Assembly (NCBI RefSeq): GCF_014651815.1
Contig: NZ_BMXP01000004.1
Location: 228,304-292,303 of the forward strand
Length of the DNA stretch: 64,000 bases
Direction: 5' to 3'
From: Alteromonas halophila
GTDB lineage: Bacteria; Pseudomonadota; Gammaproteobacteria; Enterobacterales; Alteromonadaceae
Numbering within the stretch: the first letter of the stretch is position 1; every line of letters begins with the position of its first letter. The notes under the pieces are model-generated. The model searched no databases. It worked only from the letters and a program-made list of their open reading frames with translations, and was not told the origin of the DNA. The position numbers and the translations under genes were made by a program. Below are positions 18,385 to 28,593 of the stretch, piece by piece.

Positions 18385-20406
18385 GTGGTTAAGACACTGC
18401 TGCAAAAAAACGTACTTCCTGTCTCCGTTCAGCGCGAATTGGTGGATCTGCTTTACGGAAACAACTTCACTGGCCTGTTAATGACTATGGTCGGCTTTAG
18501 TGGGCTTGTTTTTGGGTTTCACAGCCAGCCTACCTCTTCTGTTAAATTTTCGTTCTGGTTAATTATGCTGGCGATTGTGCTGGTGCGGCTTGGCGATGCG
18601 TTTTACTGGCTTAACAAACTCAAGAGTAAGCCCTATGCCCCTGTCCCCGCTCAGTTCCGTTTTGTGATGGGCTCGGTTTTTACCGGGCTGGTATGGGCAA
18701 GTTATGCACTGATACTCTATGATGTTATGACACCTGTTGAGCTGGCTTGCACCATGGTAGTGATGTCTGCGATGGCGGGCGGCGGCGCATCGGTGCTGGC
18801 ATCTAATCGCGTGGCGGTGTTTTGTTACTGTACCCTTCTTATTCTGCCGCTGTCAGTCAGGGCACTTATCGATAACCAGCCTTACTTCTTTACGTTGGGT
18901 GTACTGGGGTGTATGTTCTGGCTGGCGATGCTGGCAACAGCCTCCCGTGCGAATGCCTTTTTTATTGATACAGCAATGATTAAAGCAAACAATGCCGATC
19001 TTACCGCCTCCATGGAAGCTGAGCGGCATGAAACGGCAAAAGTGAATGAGCAACTGCGTTTGTCTAATGTGAAGCTGGATGAAGTCAACGCAAACCTGGA
19101 AGCGCAAATTGAGAAACGCACAGACGATATACACCGTCTGTCCAACCGTGATCCTCTCACATCACTGCTCAATCGCAGTGGCTTTTTACGCTATCTGGAA
19201 AACTTGATAAACCAGGCGAAAGAACTGCGTAACCAGATTGCCGTGTTGTTTATTGATCTCGACGGATTTAAACAGGTTAACGACAGCCTGGGACACCAGA
19301 TAGGCGACAAAGTACTGGAAGAAGTTGCCACACGCCTTACTCGCTTTTGTGAACAGGATCACCTGGCACGCTGGGGTGGCGATGAGTTTGTTATTGCCCT
19401 GCCCTACGCCAGTGTCGACACCGCAATGGCCGTGGCACAGGCTGCGCGTAGCGGTATTACGATTCCCATTAATGTGTCGGATAACCAGGTTACACTGGAT
19501 GCAACTGTCGGCATAGCGATGTTCCCGGAACACGGTATGGAAGCCCAGTCGCTGATTCAGGAAGCCGACCTGACCATGTATGAACAGAAACGCGTTCAGC
19601 GCGGCTCGGTGGGCGTATTTAATGAAGATATTTACCTTGCTCTGAGAAATGAGCAACTGATGTGTGAGCATTTGCGCAGCGCCATTTCGAACGGTGAATT
19701 ATTCCTGGTGTATCAGCCCATTATCAATGCGCAATCCGGCGCACTGTATGCGGTCGAAGCTCTGCTGCGCTGGCAGCATGAAGACACCCTCATTCCCCCC
19801 GATGTATTTATTCCGCTGGCCGAGCGAACAGGCCAGATGCAGGATATCGGCACCTGGGTGCTGCACCGCGCCTGTATTGATGCTGCGCAGTGGCAGTTCG
19901 CAGAGAATGTGTCGGTATCTGTGAACGTGTCCGTGATCCAGTTACTCGATGACAGCTTTATTGAAACGCTGGAACGAGTACTGTCCAGTTCCGGGCTGGC
20001 CCCAGAGCACCTGCACCTGGAAATTACCGAAAGTGTGTTCGCACGCAACAAAGAAAAAGTTGTTGCCCAGATTAATGCTATCAAGCGCCATGGTGTGTCT
20101 GTGTCGATTGACGACTTTGGCACCGGCTACTCGTCATTGAGTCAGTTACAGTCACTGCAATGCGACTACATAAAAATTGACCGTTCGTTTGTGCAGAATC
20201 CTGAGGAGGGTAGTGATACCATTATTCGTGCTACCATGCTGATTGCGCAGGAGTTTCATTGCCGCACAATTGCAGAAGGCATTGAAACTGAGGCTCAGGC
20301 CACGCGTCTCACTGACATGGGCGCCGACCTTTTGCAGGGCTACCTGTATGCGAAGCCGCTCACTAACGAGCACCTCCTGCGCTGGTACAATAACACTCAA
20401 CAATAA
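18385..20406 (+). CDS. Membrane-anchored GGDEF-EAL cyclic-di-GMP enzyme
   Basis: A 673-aa protein with about six membrane helices (residues 30-205, a MASE-like sensor), a coiled coil (about 210-250), a GGDEF domain with intact WGGDEF at about 330-335, and an EAL domain with EALLRW near 457, [10 protein letters not shown] and IKIDRSF. Both cyclase and phosphodiesterase motifs look intact, so the net activity cannot be predicted. The start is GTG 18385 with no clear Shine-Dalgarno sequence. tdk follows after 8 bp, suggesting co-transcription. Confidence 0.9.
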   Translation: MVKTLLQKNVLPVSVQRELVDLLYGNNFTGLLMTMVGFSGLVFGFHSQPTSSVKFSFWLIMLAIVLVRLGDAFYWLNKLKSKPYAPVPAQFRFVMGSVFTGLVWASYALILYDVMTPVELACTMVVMSAMAGGGASVLASNRVAVFCYCTLLILPLSVRALIDNQPYFFTLGVLGCMFWLAMLATASRANAFFIDTAMIKANNADLTASMEAERHETAKVNEQLRLSNVKLDEVNANLEAQIEKRTDDIHRLSNRDPLTSLLNRSGFLRYLENLINQAKELRNQIAVLFIDLDGFKQVNDSLGHQIGDKVLEEVATRLTRFCEQDHLARWGGDEFVIALPYASVDTAMAVAQAARSGITIPINVSDNQVTLDATVGIAMFPEHGMEAQSLIQEADLTMYEQKRVQRGSVGVFNEDIYLALRNEQLMCEHLRSAISNGELFLVYQPIINAQSGALYAVEALLRWQHEDTLIPPDVFIPLAERTGQMQDIGTWVLHRACIDAAQWQFAENVSVSVNVSVIQLLDDSFIETLERVLSSSGLAPEHLHLEITESVFARNKEKVVAQINAIKRHGVSVSIDDFGTGYSSLSQLQSLQCDYIKIDRSFVQNPEEGSDTIIRATMLIAQEFHCRTIAEGIETEAQATRLTDMGADLLQGYLYAKPLTNEHLLRWYNNTQQ

Positions 20407-20414
20407 CGAATTTC

Positions 20415-20996
20415 ATGGCACAACTTTACTTTTACTACTCTGCGATGAACGCAGGCAAGTCTACGTCGTTACTGCAGTCTGCTTATAACTACCGTGAACG
20501 CGGTATGCATATCGCCATCTATACAGCCGCACTGGATGATCGCTTTGGGGTCGGAAAAGTGACGTCCCGCATAGGGCTGCAAGCAGATGCAAAGCTGTAC
20601 AGGGCCGAAGATAACCTTGAGTCGATCATTGCCAAAGACCATCAGGATCGGGCTCTGGACTGTGTATTTATTGACGAAGCGCAGTTTCTGACGAAGCAGC
20701 AGGTTCGTCAGTTAGTGGAAGTGGTGGATGAGATGGACGTTCCGGTTCTGGCTTATGGTTTGCGAACCGACTTTCTTGGTGAAACCTTTCCCGGTAGCCA
20801 CTATCTGCTGGCCTGGGCTGATAAGCTATTCGAACTTAAAACCGTTTGCCACTGTGGCCGCAAAGCCAGTTTCGTGGTTCGCCTCGACGCCGATGGTAAC
20901 CCGGTAAAGGGCGGCGATCAGGTTAAAATTGGCGGCAACGACTCTTACGAATCAATGTGCCGCAAGCACTTCAAACACCTTGTCTGGGATGCATGA
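20415..20996 (+). CDS. tdk: Thymidine kinase
   Basis: A 193-aa type II thymidine kinase of the nucleotide salvage pathway. It shows the P-loop [15 protein letters not shown], the [11 protein letters not shown]alker B with the catalytic Glu region, and zinc ligands in CHCGRKASF and the terminal MCRKHF. The stop overlaps the start of the following SDR gene. Confidence 0.96.
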   Translation: MAQLYFYYSAMNAGKSTSLLQSAYNYRERGMHIAIYTAALDDRFGVGKVTSRIGLQADAKLYRAEDNLESIIAKDHQDRALDCVFIDEAQFLTKQQVRQLVEVVDEMDVPVLAYGLRTDFLGETFPGSHYLLAWADKLFELKTVCHCGRKASFVVRLDADGNPVKGGDQVKIGGNDSYESMCRKHFKHLVWDA

Positions 20997-21745
20997 TGTT
21001 CAGAAAAACGATACTGATTACCGGCGCGAGTTCGGGTTTAGGAGAAGGTATGGCGCGCGAGTTTGCCAAAAAAGGCCACAATCTCGCGCTGTGTGCCCGA
21101 CGTACCGAACGCCTGGACGCCCTCAAATGTGAGTGTCTTGAAATAAACCCTGCTATTGAAGTGTCTGTTGCCAGTCTCGATGTCAACGACGATGACGCCG
21201 TGTTCTCTGTCTTTGAGCGCTTTGCTGAGGAATTTGGCAGTATAGACAGGATCATTGTAAATGCAGGCATGGGTAAAGGGGCGTCAATTGGCACGGGGTT
21301 CTATGACGCCAATAAACAGACTGCCACCACCAACTTTATTGCGGCACTGGCGCAGTGCGAAGCCGCGATGACCATCTTTCGTCGTCAGAACAACGGTCAC
21401 CTGGTGACCATTTCCTCCATCAGTGCAGTACGTGGCTTCCGCCGTGCAATGACGGTGTACGCTGCAACAAAAGCTGGCTTGTCTTCACTCTCAGAAGGGA
21501 TCCGTATCGACGTGCTGAATACGCCGATTAAGGTCACCACGGTGCATCCCGGGTTTATTCGAACGCAAATTAATGAAAAAGTGAAAACTGTTCCCTTTAT
21601 TGTGGATCAGCAAACCGGTTGCCGGGCAATGGTGCGTGCCATTGATAAAGAGCCCGCGAACGCCTGGGTCCCCGCGTGGCCGTGGGCCTTTTTACGTTTC
21701 GTGCTGGCAGTTGCACCTTTGTCATGGCTGAAGAAAATGAGTTAA
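20993..21745 (+). CDS. Short-chain dehydrogenase/reductase
   Basis: A 250-aa classical SDR with [16 protein letters not shown] (NAD(P)-binding TGxxxGxG), NAG in VNAGMGKG, catalytic Ser in ISSISAVRG and the YAATK active site. The first ATG (20993) overlaps the tdk stop; a second ATG at 20996 follows at once. The substrate is unknown. Confidence 0.87.
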   Translation: MMFRKTILITGASSGLGEGMAREFAKKGHNLALCARRTERLDALKCECLEINPAIEVSVASLDVNDDDAVFSVFERFAEEFGSIDRIIVNAGMGKGASIGTGFYDANKQTATTNFIAALAQCEAAMTIFRRQNNGHLVTISSISAVRGFRRAMTVYAATKAGLSSLSEGIRIDVLNTPIKVTTVHPGFIRTQINEKVKTVPFIVDQQTGCRAMVRAIDKEPANAWVPAWPWAFLRFVLAVAPLSWLKKMS

Positions 21746-21974
21746 TGTGAAACCACCGGGGCGCAGATGCAGTGACAGGAACGTGACACCATGTTGCTGA
21801 AACGGGTAGCAAGGGAAGATGCGAATAAGTCTATCGCCTCTTCCCAAGCATTGTTTCAATGTTCTACCGACCACTTTAATCAATTAGAACAATCACTTTT
21901 TATAGATTTAAAAGATTAACGTTCCAGACGATGATTGCAGAGTGTTTTGTTTAACTACTCATCAGGAGTCTGTA
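21746..21974. other. Intergenic upstream of the small ORF
   Basis: This stretch holds a 15-bp match to the MITE terminal repeat (21820-21834, TGCGAATAAGTCTAT) inside a GGGAAGA/TCTTCCC inverted repeat (21813-21845), and a LacI-type operator variant at 21876-21887. A promoter for the following small ORF is presumed but not pinned down. Confidence 0.5.
21876..21887. promoter_or_regulatory. Candidate LacI-family operator (1 mismatch)
   Basis: TTAATCAATTAG differs at one base from the TTAATCAATTAA palindrome found before the TonB receptor and GH97. It lies about 90 bp upstream of the 34-codon ORF. Confidence 0.5.
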
Positions 21975-22079
21975 ATGTCACGTATTATTTCACTGCTTAA
22001 GCGTCAGGAAACAACCGTAACCTGCAATTATGACAATAATTATTATGGTGATCAGGTCTGTCGAATCGGAAAACTGTAA
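21975..22079 (+). CDS. Small ORF, 34 aa, two cysteines; function unknown
   Basis: ATG 21975 is preceded by CAGGAG at good spacing. The peptide starts MSRIISLLKRQETTV and its C-terminal half has two Cys residues 12 apart around a Tyr/Asn/Asp-rich stretch (CNYDNNYYGDQVC), ending GKL. It has no recognised homologue. A strong stem-loop follows 18 bp after the stop and an operator-like palindrome precedes it. It could be a leader or signal peptide or a modified-peptide precursor; none is proven. The good ribosome-binding site is the main reason to list it. Confidence 0.5.
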   Translation: MSRIISLLKRQETTVTCNYDNNYYGDQVCRIGKL

Positions 22080-22097
22080 GCCCCTTCCTGCGAAGCA

Positions 22098-22127
22098 GAC
22101 CTGACCTGACGTAAAGCAGGTCAGGTC
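22098..22127 (+). promoter_or_regulatory. Perfect 11-bp stem-loop after the small ORF
   Basis: GACCTGACCTG (22098-22108) pairs perfectly with CAGGTCAGGTC (22117-22127) across an 8-nt loop. No T-run follows, so it is a poor intrinsic terminator and is more likely an RNA structure or protein site. Each arm is itself a tandem GACCT-like repeat. Confidence 0.6.
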
Positions 22128-22325
22128 GCGCAGCCATTCGCCTGCCATGTCTGATATAGGGCTCAAACGCAACGCATGGGACGCATCCAGCAGTCATCTG
22201 CACACCTTGTCCCGTCATCAGCTCAACACTGCCATCCAACATCTGATCCAGCACTCACATTGACTCCGGAGGTTTTAACACCCGCGCAACATCACCCTTC
22301 ACATATGTCGTTTATACGCAACGCC

Positions 22326-22405
22326 TGAATCAATTAAGCCTGACAGTAAAAATTAAAACGGACCACCCTCAGAAGCGCGGTTAAACCTTCACTTAATCAA
22401 TTAAG
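22326..22405. promoter_or_regulatory. LacI-type operators upstream of the TonB receptor
   Basis: CTTAATCAATTAAG (22392-22405) is a near-perfect palindrome, and TGAATCAATTAA (22326-22337) is a one-mismatch copy. A partial copy (TTGATTAA, 22424-22431) overlaps a possible -35 element TTGATT (22424-22429), paired at 18 bp with TATTGT (22448-22453). The stretch 22128-22506 otherwise contains no gene. Confidence 0.62.
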
Positions 22406-22460
22406 AAAAATTGCAACTTTTACTTGATTAATATTCGAACCCCCACTATTGTTAACAGCA

Positions 22461-22479
22461 TGTAACCTATTTGGTTACA
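22461..22479 (+). promoter_or_regulatory. Inverted repeat in the TonB-receptor leader
   Basis: TGTAACC (22461-22467) and GGTTACA (22473-22479) flank TATTT, 28 bp before the receptor start codon. It may be a second operator or an RNA hairpin. Confidence 0.5.
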
Positions 22480-22506
22480 AATTTTGCATCATCAGGGGCA
22501 CACAAT

Positions 22507-25422
22507 ATGATTACAAAACAACTATTTAAGCCGGCCTTGTTATCATTGGCCGTTTCATCAGCACTTTGTTCTGGTCAGGTATGGTCTCAACAACAGGACG
22601 CCAGTGAGGCAGAGAACGAAGACTTTGAAGTGATTCAGGTTTCCGGTATCCGTGGATCACTGATCCGCGCCCAGGCCGTGAAAATGGATAACTCGTCGAT
22701 CGTCGAAGCCTTATCTGCCGAGGATATTGGTAAGTTACCAGACTCGTCGATTGCCGAGTCACTGGCGCGTTTGCCAGGTCTGTCCGGTGAGCGTGTCGGA
22801 GGCCGCACATCAGGTATCTCTGTTCGCGGTTTTAAAGAAGACTTTACCGGCACCTCACTCAACGGGCGTGAGCTGATTGGTATCGGTGATAACCGTGGTG
22901 TCGAATACGATCTGTATCCCGCTGAAATTATGACGGGGGCGACAATCTATAAAACCCCTGATGCAACACTGATGGTTCAGGGCATTGGCGGTACCGTTGA
23001 TCTGCAAACCGTGCGTCCGCTGGCAGCCCAGGAGTCACTCACCCTCACCGGTGTCTTTGAACAGGGTGGTAACGACTCTGACAACCCGGAATTCGATAAT
23101 AAAGGCAACCGGTATGCGCTGTCGTTCGTCGAAAAGTTCAATGATGATACCATGGGCCTCGCCCTAGCAATCGCCTCCACGGAATCGCCTCGTAACGAGA
23201 GAAAATACGGGGTGTGGGGTTATGCCGAAAACGATGATGGACAAATCCTGCCTACAGGTCTTGATACCCAGGCCATCAGCCGTGAGCTTGAGCGTGATAC
23301 GATTTCGGCCATCTTTCAGTGGCGCCCTACTGAAAATCTTGACATCGTCGTAGACGCACTCGATATCGATTATTCTGATTCTGGTGTTATCCGTGGCTTT
23401 ATCGAACCCTTTGCAGCCGATAATGTAGAAGGAACCGGTGTCAACAACACAGGCCGCCAGATTGGTGCTAACCCTGTACTAAGGACTGACCCGGCTCAGA
23501 AAGACGGCGAACTGCAAACCTTTGGCCTAAACCTGACCTATTATGTTAACGATGACTGGACCATGGAAGTCGACGTGGCTGACAGCCAGTCGAGTAAACG
23601 CGATCTGCGTGGTGAATCCTATGCGGGTCTGGCCCGTTCTGGGGCACTTTCTGCTGGTGAGTTTGGAACCCGCCAGTTTACGATGAGCGCTGATGGTGTC
23701 TTTTTTACCGGCAGCAACGGCCTGGGCGCTTTTTCTGACCCGTCTCAGTTACAGCTGACTGGTCCGCAGGAATGGGGTGGCGGTATGGCCAGCCTGGCCG
23801 ACATGTTCGACACCAATGTCGCTAAAGCAAACGGTGAACCCTACAGTTACCTAAACGCCCAGGACGGCTTCCTTAATTACGCAGATTTCGAAGAAGAGCT
23901 GACCACGGCAAAAGTGGAGTTTTCCGGGTATGTTGACTGGAACATTGTAAATGGTGTGACATTCGGCGCTCGCTACTCTGACCGCTTCAAATCGAAAGAT
24001 AACAAAGGCTTTTTCGCCACAGCTTCGTCTTACCCGCTGTCTGAAGCGATTCCTGCGGCATATCTTTACAATGGCCTTGCCGATCTGACCTGGGCCGGAC
24101 TTGGTCAGGTTGTCGCCTATGATGGATTTGCGCCATACAATGACGGCGAATATCAGTTAAATGATGCAGGCTTGCTTGAGCCGGATCGCCTCGGCGATAC
24201 ATTCACGGTAGAAGAAGAAGTGATCACGCTGTACGCCATGGCTGACTTTGCCACTGACATCAGCGGCTTCCGCGTTACCGGTAATATTGGTGCACAATAT
24301 GTGCAGACCGATCAAAGCTCAACCGGTTATCTGGGTATTGTCAGTGATAACCTGAAAGTCTGTGACGATAATAACGATGGTCAGATTGACGCAGATTGTC
24401 TTATCGAAGACGGTGATGACTACTCACACTTCCTGCCAAGCCTGAACGTCAGTATTGAACTGGCGGAAAACCGCTATCTGCGATTTGCGGCGAATAAAAC
24501 TATCAGTCGTGCGCGAATTGACCAGATGAAAGCCTCAGGCTTTGTGAAATTTGATCAGAACATCGAGCTGATCGCTACACCGAATTCCGAAGCCGCAGTG
24601 CGCGAATACGGGTCGCCCTGGTCGAAGAATACCGGCAACCCGACCCTGCGTCCGCTTGAGGCGAACAACTTTGATATTTCCTTCGAAAATTATTTCGAAG
24701 ACGAAGGGTATATCTCAGTGGCGCTGTTTTATAAGGATTTAGTTAACTGGACCCGCGATGGTAATCAGTTGATTGATTTCACCAATGATTCCACCAATGA
24801 CGGTGCCAACTACTTTATTCCGGGCTTTCATGACCGGGTACTGGATGAGGCCGGCAACTATGGGCCGCTTGATACGCCGTATGAAGCTGGCGAGCTGCTG
24901 ACACCGCCGGATCAGGGATTCTACTCGTTCTTCGAAGATGGGCTTGAAGGTGAAGTGAAAGGTGCGGAGCTCACCGCGCAGGTTCCACTTCGGATGTTTG
25001 CAGATGTGCTTGACGGTTTTGGTATAGCGGCATCAGCAACCCTGATTGACGCTGAGCTGGAAGATGGTACCGGTATTCCCGGGCAGTCTGATGAGACCTA
25101 CTCGGTGACGGCCTATTACGAAATGAACGGTTTCGAATTCCGGGTAGCAGCAACCGACCGCTCTGAATACCTGACCTATCAGCGTGGCGGTTCAAATAAA
25201 ATTGAAGCTGCCACCCGTGATGCGGTGACCCAGGTCGATGCACAAATCAGCTACGATTTTGAAAACAGTGGCATTAAATACCTGGAAGGTCTGCGGATCT
25301 CTTTGCAGGGGACCAACCTGACTGACGAAAAAGAAGAAACTATCAATGATGATGGGATCGTGACGCTTCGTCGGGAGTTCGGCCCGTCCTACCTGCTGAA
25401 CTTTAACTACTCGTTCTACTAA
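22507..25422 (+). CDS. TonB-dependent outer-membrane receptor (TIGR01782 type)
   Basis: A 971-aa receptor with a signal peptide (residues 1-28), a plug containing IRGSLIRAQAVKMDNSSIVE and EDIGKLPDSSIAESLARLPG, and a 22-strand barrel ending LLNFNYSFY. This plug signature marks the TIGR01782 receptors that import oligosaccharides in Xanthomonadales, Caulobacterales and Alteromonadales. ATG 22507 is chosen (AGGGGC upstream). Two halogenase-like flavoproteins follow, and the shared operator with GH97 suggests an alpha-glucan or alpha-galactoside-type sugar, though the substrate is inferred. Uptake would be powered by TonB-ExbBD, not encoded here. Confidence 0.92.
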   Translation: MITKQLFKPALLSLAVSSALCSGQVWSQQQDASEAENEDFEVIQVSGIRGSLIRAQAVKMDNSSIVEALSAEDIGKLPDSSIAESLARLPGLSGERVGGRTSGISVRGFKEDFTGTSLNGRELIGIGDNRGVEYDLYPAEIMTGATIYKTPDATLMVQGIGGTVDLQTVRPLAAQESLTLTGVFEQGGNDSDNPEFDNKGNRYALSFVEKFNDDTMGLALAIASTESPRNERKYGVWGYAENDDGQILPTGLDTQAISRELERDTISAIFQWRPTENLDIVVDALDIDYSDSGVIRGFIEPFAADNVEGTGVNNTGRQIGANPVLRTDPAQKDGELQTFGLNLTYYVNDDWTMEVDVADSQSSKRDLRGESYAGLARSGALSAGEFGTRQFTMSADGVFFTGSNGLGAFSDPSQLQLTGPQEWGGGMASLADMFDTNVAKANGEPYSYLNAQDGFLNYADFEEELTTAKVEFSGYVDWNIVNGVTFGARYSDRFKSKDNKGFFATASSYPLSEAIPAAYLYNGLADLTWAGLGQVVAYDGFAPYNDGEYQLNDAGLLEPDRLGDTFTVEEEVITLYAMADFATDISGFRVTGNIGAQYVQTDQSSTGYLGIVSDNLKVCDDNNDGQIDADCLIEDGDDYSHFLPSLNVSIELAENRYLRFAANKTISRARIDQMKASGFVKFDQNIELIATPNSEAAVREYGSPWSKNTGNPTLRPLEANNFDISFENYFEDEGYISVALFYKDLVNWTRDGNQLIDFTNDSTNDGANYFIPGFHDRVLDEAGNYGPLDTPYEAGELLTPPDQGFYSFFEDGLEGEVKGAELTAQVPLRMFADVLDGFGIAASATLIDAELEDGTGIPGQSDETYSVTAYYEMNGFEFRVAATDRSEYLTYQRGGSNKIEAATRDAVTQVDAQISYDFENSGIKYLEGLRISLQGTNLTDEKEETINDDGIVTLRREFGPSYLLNFNYSFY

Positions 25423-25440
25423 TCGGGTAATCACCGTATG

Positions 25441-25496
25441 CGCGCAGGGAAACCTGCGCGTCAAAGGCCTGGAATGCCCGTTTCAGGCCTTTTTTG
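25441..25496 (+). terminator. Double hairpin terminator after the TonB receptor
   Basis: CGCGCAGG-GAAA-CCTGCGCG (25441-25460) is followed by AAAGGCCTG (25463-25471) pairing with CAGGCCTTT (25484-25492) and a T-run. It may reduce read-through into the flavoprotein genes. Confidence 0.85.
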
Positions 25497-25589
25497 TTTA
25501 TTACACGTGGGGCGTCGCTACTTGATTTAGTCTATGCCAGACAATAAAGTCGCTTCCCCATGCTTTGCTAAACTCAGGAAACAGGTTTC

Positions 25590-27080
25590 ATGACACAGCC
25601 GGTTCGTAAACTGGTCATCGCTGGCGGCGGCACCGCTGGCTGGATGGCTGCAGCACTGCTAAGAAAAGTGTTGCCACGCACACTCTCCATCACATTGGTG
25701 GAATCTGAAGAAATCGGTATCGTTGGCGTCGGCGAAGCCACGATCCCGCCGATTCAGACCTTCAATAAAGTACTAGGGCTGGATGAGAGAGAGTTCCTCC
25801 GGGAAACCCAGGGATCGGTAAAGCTGGCGATAAAGTTTGAAAACTGGCGGGTGCCTGGCGAAAGCTACTTTCACACCTTTGGCGCGCCGGGCGCAAACCT
25901 TGGCTTTGCCAGTTTTCAGCATTACTGGTTGCGGGCGCAGCAAGAAGGACTAACACGGTCTTTGTGGGACTACGACCTGAATTACATGTGCGCTACGGCC
26001 GGAAAGTTCAATAAAATGAACACACAAAACCCGCTGTATGAGATGCAATATGCCTATCATTTTGATTCGGCACGTTACGGGCAGTTTCTGCGTGGCATTG
26101 CCCAGGCGAATGGTGTTACGCGTCGTGAAGGAATAATTGCACATGTCGGTACCTGTCCTCACAGCGGTAATGTAACAGGCTTGCAGCTTAAAAGTGGCGA
26201 GCAGATAGAGGGTGATTTATTCATCGACTGCACCGGTATGCGTGGGTTGCTGCTGCAGCAGGCGCTGGGCGTAGAATTTGAAGACTGGCGCCACTGGTTA
26301 CCGGCCGACACAGCACTGGCGGTGCCGTCACAGCGCCATGAACAGACAGCCCCCTATACCCGCAGTATCGCACACCGGGTTGGCTGGCAGTGGCGAATTC
26401 CGCTGACACACCGTAATGGCAATGGAATGGTGTTTGCCAGTGACTACCTGTCTGAGGAAGACGCCGAGTCAACGCTGATGCAAAACCTCGATTCAGAGGC
26501 ACTGGACACCCCCAGAAAAATTCGATTCAGAACAGGCCGTACGAAACAGCAGTGGCACAAAAACGTCATAGCCATTGGCCTGTCCAGTGGTTTCCTTGAG
26601 CCGCTGGAATCTACCAGTATTCATCTGATTCAGTCTGGCATTGTGCGGTTGATGAAAATGTTCCCTAATCACGGTATTTCACAGGCAATGGTGGATGCCT
26701 ACAATGCAGAATCAAAGCACGAGTTTGAAACTATTCGTGACTTTATTATCCTGCACTACCATGTGAATGAGCGGGACGATTCGGACTTCTGGCAGGACAT
26801 GCAACGTATGGCTATTCCCGACCGGCTGTCACAAAAGCTCGCGGCGTTTGCCGAGACTGCCGCAATATTTAATGAGCAAAACGATATTTTTCGTGACTCG
26901 TCCTGGCTTCAGGTTATGCTGGGTCAGGGCATTGTGCCGGGAGATTTCCACCCGTCTGCATTAACGCCGGATCTCAGTACACTCATGACCACCCTTGAAA
27001 AAATCCGCACTACCAAAGCGGATCCCGTCGCGCAAATGCTTTCCCATGATGACTTCCTCAGCCGCTATACAGGAGCCTGA
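25590..27080 (+). CDS. Tryptophan-halogenase-like flavoprotein 1
   Basis: A 496-aa FAD protein with GGGTAGWMAA at the N-terminus, the catalytic-type Lys in SVKLAIKF (K77, aligning with PrnA K79), the halogenase signature WQWRIP (265-270) and FLEPLES (E336 region, equivalent to the catalytic Glu). Homologues of this type cluster with TonB receptors and glycoside hydrolases in marine bacteria, where their real substrate is not established and is probably not free tryptophan. It is followed 1 bp later by a second copy. Confidence 0.87.
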   Translation: MTQPVRKLVIAGGGTAGWMAAALLRKVLPRTLSITLVESEEIGIVGVGEATIPPIQTFNKVLGLDEREFLRETQGSVKLAIKFENWRVPGESYFHTFGAPGANLGFASFQHYWLRAQQEGLTRSLWDYDLNYMCATAGKFNKMNTQNPLYEMQYAYHFDSARYGQFLRGIAQANGVTRREGIIAHVGTCPHSGNVTGLQLKSGEQIEGDLFIDCTGMRGLLLQQALGVEFEDWRHWLPADTALAVPSQRHEQTAPYTRSIAHRVGWQWRIPLTHRNGNGMVFASDYLSEEDAESTLMQNLDSEALDTPRKIRFRTGRTKQQWHKNVIAIGLSSGFLEPLESTSIHLIQSGIVRLMKMFPNHGISQAMVDAYNAESKHEFETIRDFIILHYHVNERDDSDFWQDMQRMAIPDRLSQKLAAFAETAAIFNEQNDIFRDSSWLQVMLGQGIVPGDFHPSALTPDLSTLMTTLEKIRTTKADPVAQMLSHDDFLSRYTGA

Positions 27081-27081
27081 C

Positions 27082-28593
27082 ATGACCCGTCCCCACCAGG
27101 TTGTCATCGTTGGCGGCGGCACGGCTGGCTGGATGGCGGCAAACCTGTTCGCACACCATTTCGCGGACAGTCCTGTAGAGCTGACGCTGATTGAGTCACC
27201 GGACATTGGCACCGTAGGCGTAGGAGAAGGCTCTACCCCTACGTTAAAGCGCTTTTTTGAATGTCTTGCGATCCCCGAACATGAGTGGATGCCGGCCTGC
27301 CATGCCACCTACAAAGTGAACATCCGGTTTGATAACTGGAGTCCGGCGTCCGGCACCAACAGTTATAGCCACCCGTTTATCTCCCAGTTAGATGTGCACA
27401 GCGAACGGGCGTTTCATGTCAACTGCCTGACCCGCCGACTGGGACTGGATGTAACCACCACGCCAGATAAGTTTCTGTTTAATGGGTATCTTGCCCGGCA
27501 TGCACTGGCCCCCGTCACGCCCCCCCACTTTCCTTTTCGGATGGAATACGGGTATCACTTCGATTCAGGCAAACTCGGTACGTTTTTAAAAGAGCGCGCT
27601 ATTGCTCAGGGTATCAGGTACGTTCAGGATAATGTGGCTGAGGTTCACCAGCATCCCGATAACAGTATTGCCAGTGTCTTACTTGAATCCGGCCAGCAGA
27701 TCGAAGGCGACTTATTCATCGACTGCACCGGTTTTCGCTCGTTGCTGTTACAGCAGACACTCAAGGTACCTTTTCAATCATTTTCAGAAAACCTGTTTAA
27801 CGATGCAGCCGTGGTGATCCCGACTGCGCCGCAGCCTGTTGTTCCAGTAGAAACCCGCGCGACCGCCCTGTCTCATGGCTGGGCATGGCAGATCCCTCTG
27901 ACTCACCGTACCGGCAATGGCTATGTGTACAGCAGTGCGTACTGCGATGCCACCACCGCTGAGCATACCTTGCGGCAGCATCTTGGGCTGGGTGAAAGCG
28001 ATGCAGACGTACGTCACCTGTCAATGCGGGTCGGGCAGACCCAGTCTCAGTGGGCAAAGAACTGTCTGGGGCTGGGCCTGTCACAAAGTTTTATAGAGCC
28101 ACTCGAAGCAACGGCTTTGCATCTGGTTCAAACCGGAATTGAGCTGTTTCTTGAGCATTACCACAAAGGTGATTTGTCTGACCGGTATCAGTCTGAGTAT
28201 AACGCTACCATGCATGAACGCGTTGAGCGTGTGCGCGACTATATTGTGGCACATTATAAACTTAACAGCCGTGATGATACCGCCTACTGGCGGGACAACC
28301 GCAACAACATGGCGCTGTCAGAGTCATTATTACAACTGCTGGATGTGTGGTTTCGTAAAGGTGATCTTGTGCAGGAAATAAAACGTCAGGGCTTGCAGGC
28401 GCATTTTTCCACGTCGTCGTGGCATTGTCTGCTGGCAGGGTATGGTGCATTCCCGCCGATCAGAGCTGACCAGCCTGAAAAAGACGCACATCAGCACGAT
28501 CTGTTCGCACAGCGAAACCTGGCCGCGCTATTTGATGGCTGCCGGCTGAATTTCCGCGCGCACAACAAGGTACTGAGCGGGCACAGTCGTTAA
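27082..28593 (+). CDS. Tryptophan-halogenase-like flavoprotein 2
   Basis: A 503-aa paralogue of the preceding protein, starting at ATG 27082 (AGGAG upstream, overlapping the end of gene 1). It retains GGGTAGWMAA, the Lys in TYKVNIRF (K78), WAWQIP (267-272) and FIEPLEA (E339). The FAD motif after strand 2 reads GVGEGSTP rather than GVGEATIP. The clear divergence from copy 1 suggests the two have different roles or form a pair. Its stop overlaps the convergent lacI stop by 4 bp. Confidence 0.87.
   Translation: MTRPHQVVIVGGGTAGWMAANLFAHHFADSPVELTLIESPDIGTVGVGEGSTPTLKRFFECLAIPEHEWMPACHATYKVNIRFDNWSPASGTNSYSHPFISQLDVHSERAFHVNCLTRRLGLDVTTTPDKFLFNGYLARHALAPVTPPHFPFRMEYGYHFDSGKLGTFLKERAIAQGIRYVQDNVAEVHQHPDNSIASVLLESGQQIEGDLFIDCTGFRSLLLQQTLKVPFQSFSENLFNDAAVVIPTAPQPVVPVETRATALSHGWAWQIPLTHRTGNGYVYSSAYCDATTAEHTLRQHLGLGESDADVRHLSMRVGQTQSQWAKNCLGLGLSQSFIEPLEATALHLVQTGIELFLEHYHKGDLSDRYQSEYNATMHERVERVRDYIVAHYKLNSRDDTAYWRDNRNNMALSESLLQLLDVWFRKGDLVQEIKRQGLQAHFSTSSWHCLLAGYGAFPPIRADQPEKDAHQHDLFAQRNLAALFDGCRLNFRAHNKVLSGHSR

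Noticed and set aside
22098..22127. Rho-independent terminator
   Set aside because: The stem is perfect but no T-run follows in either direction, so it was listed as a regulatory structure instead.
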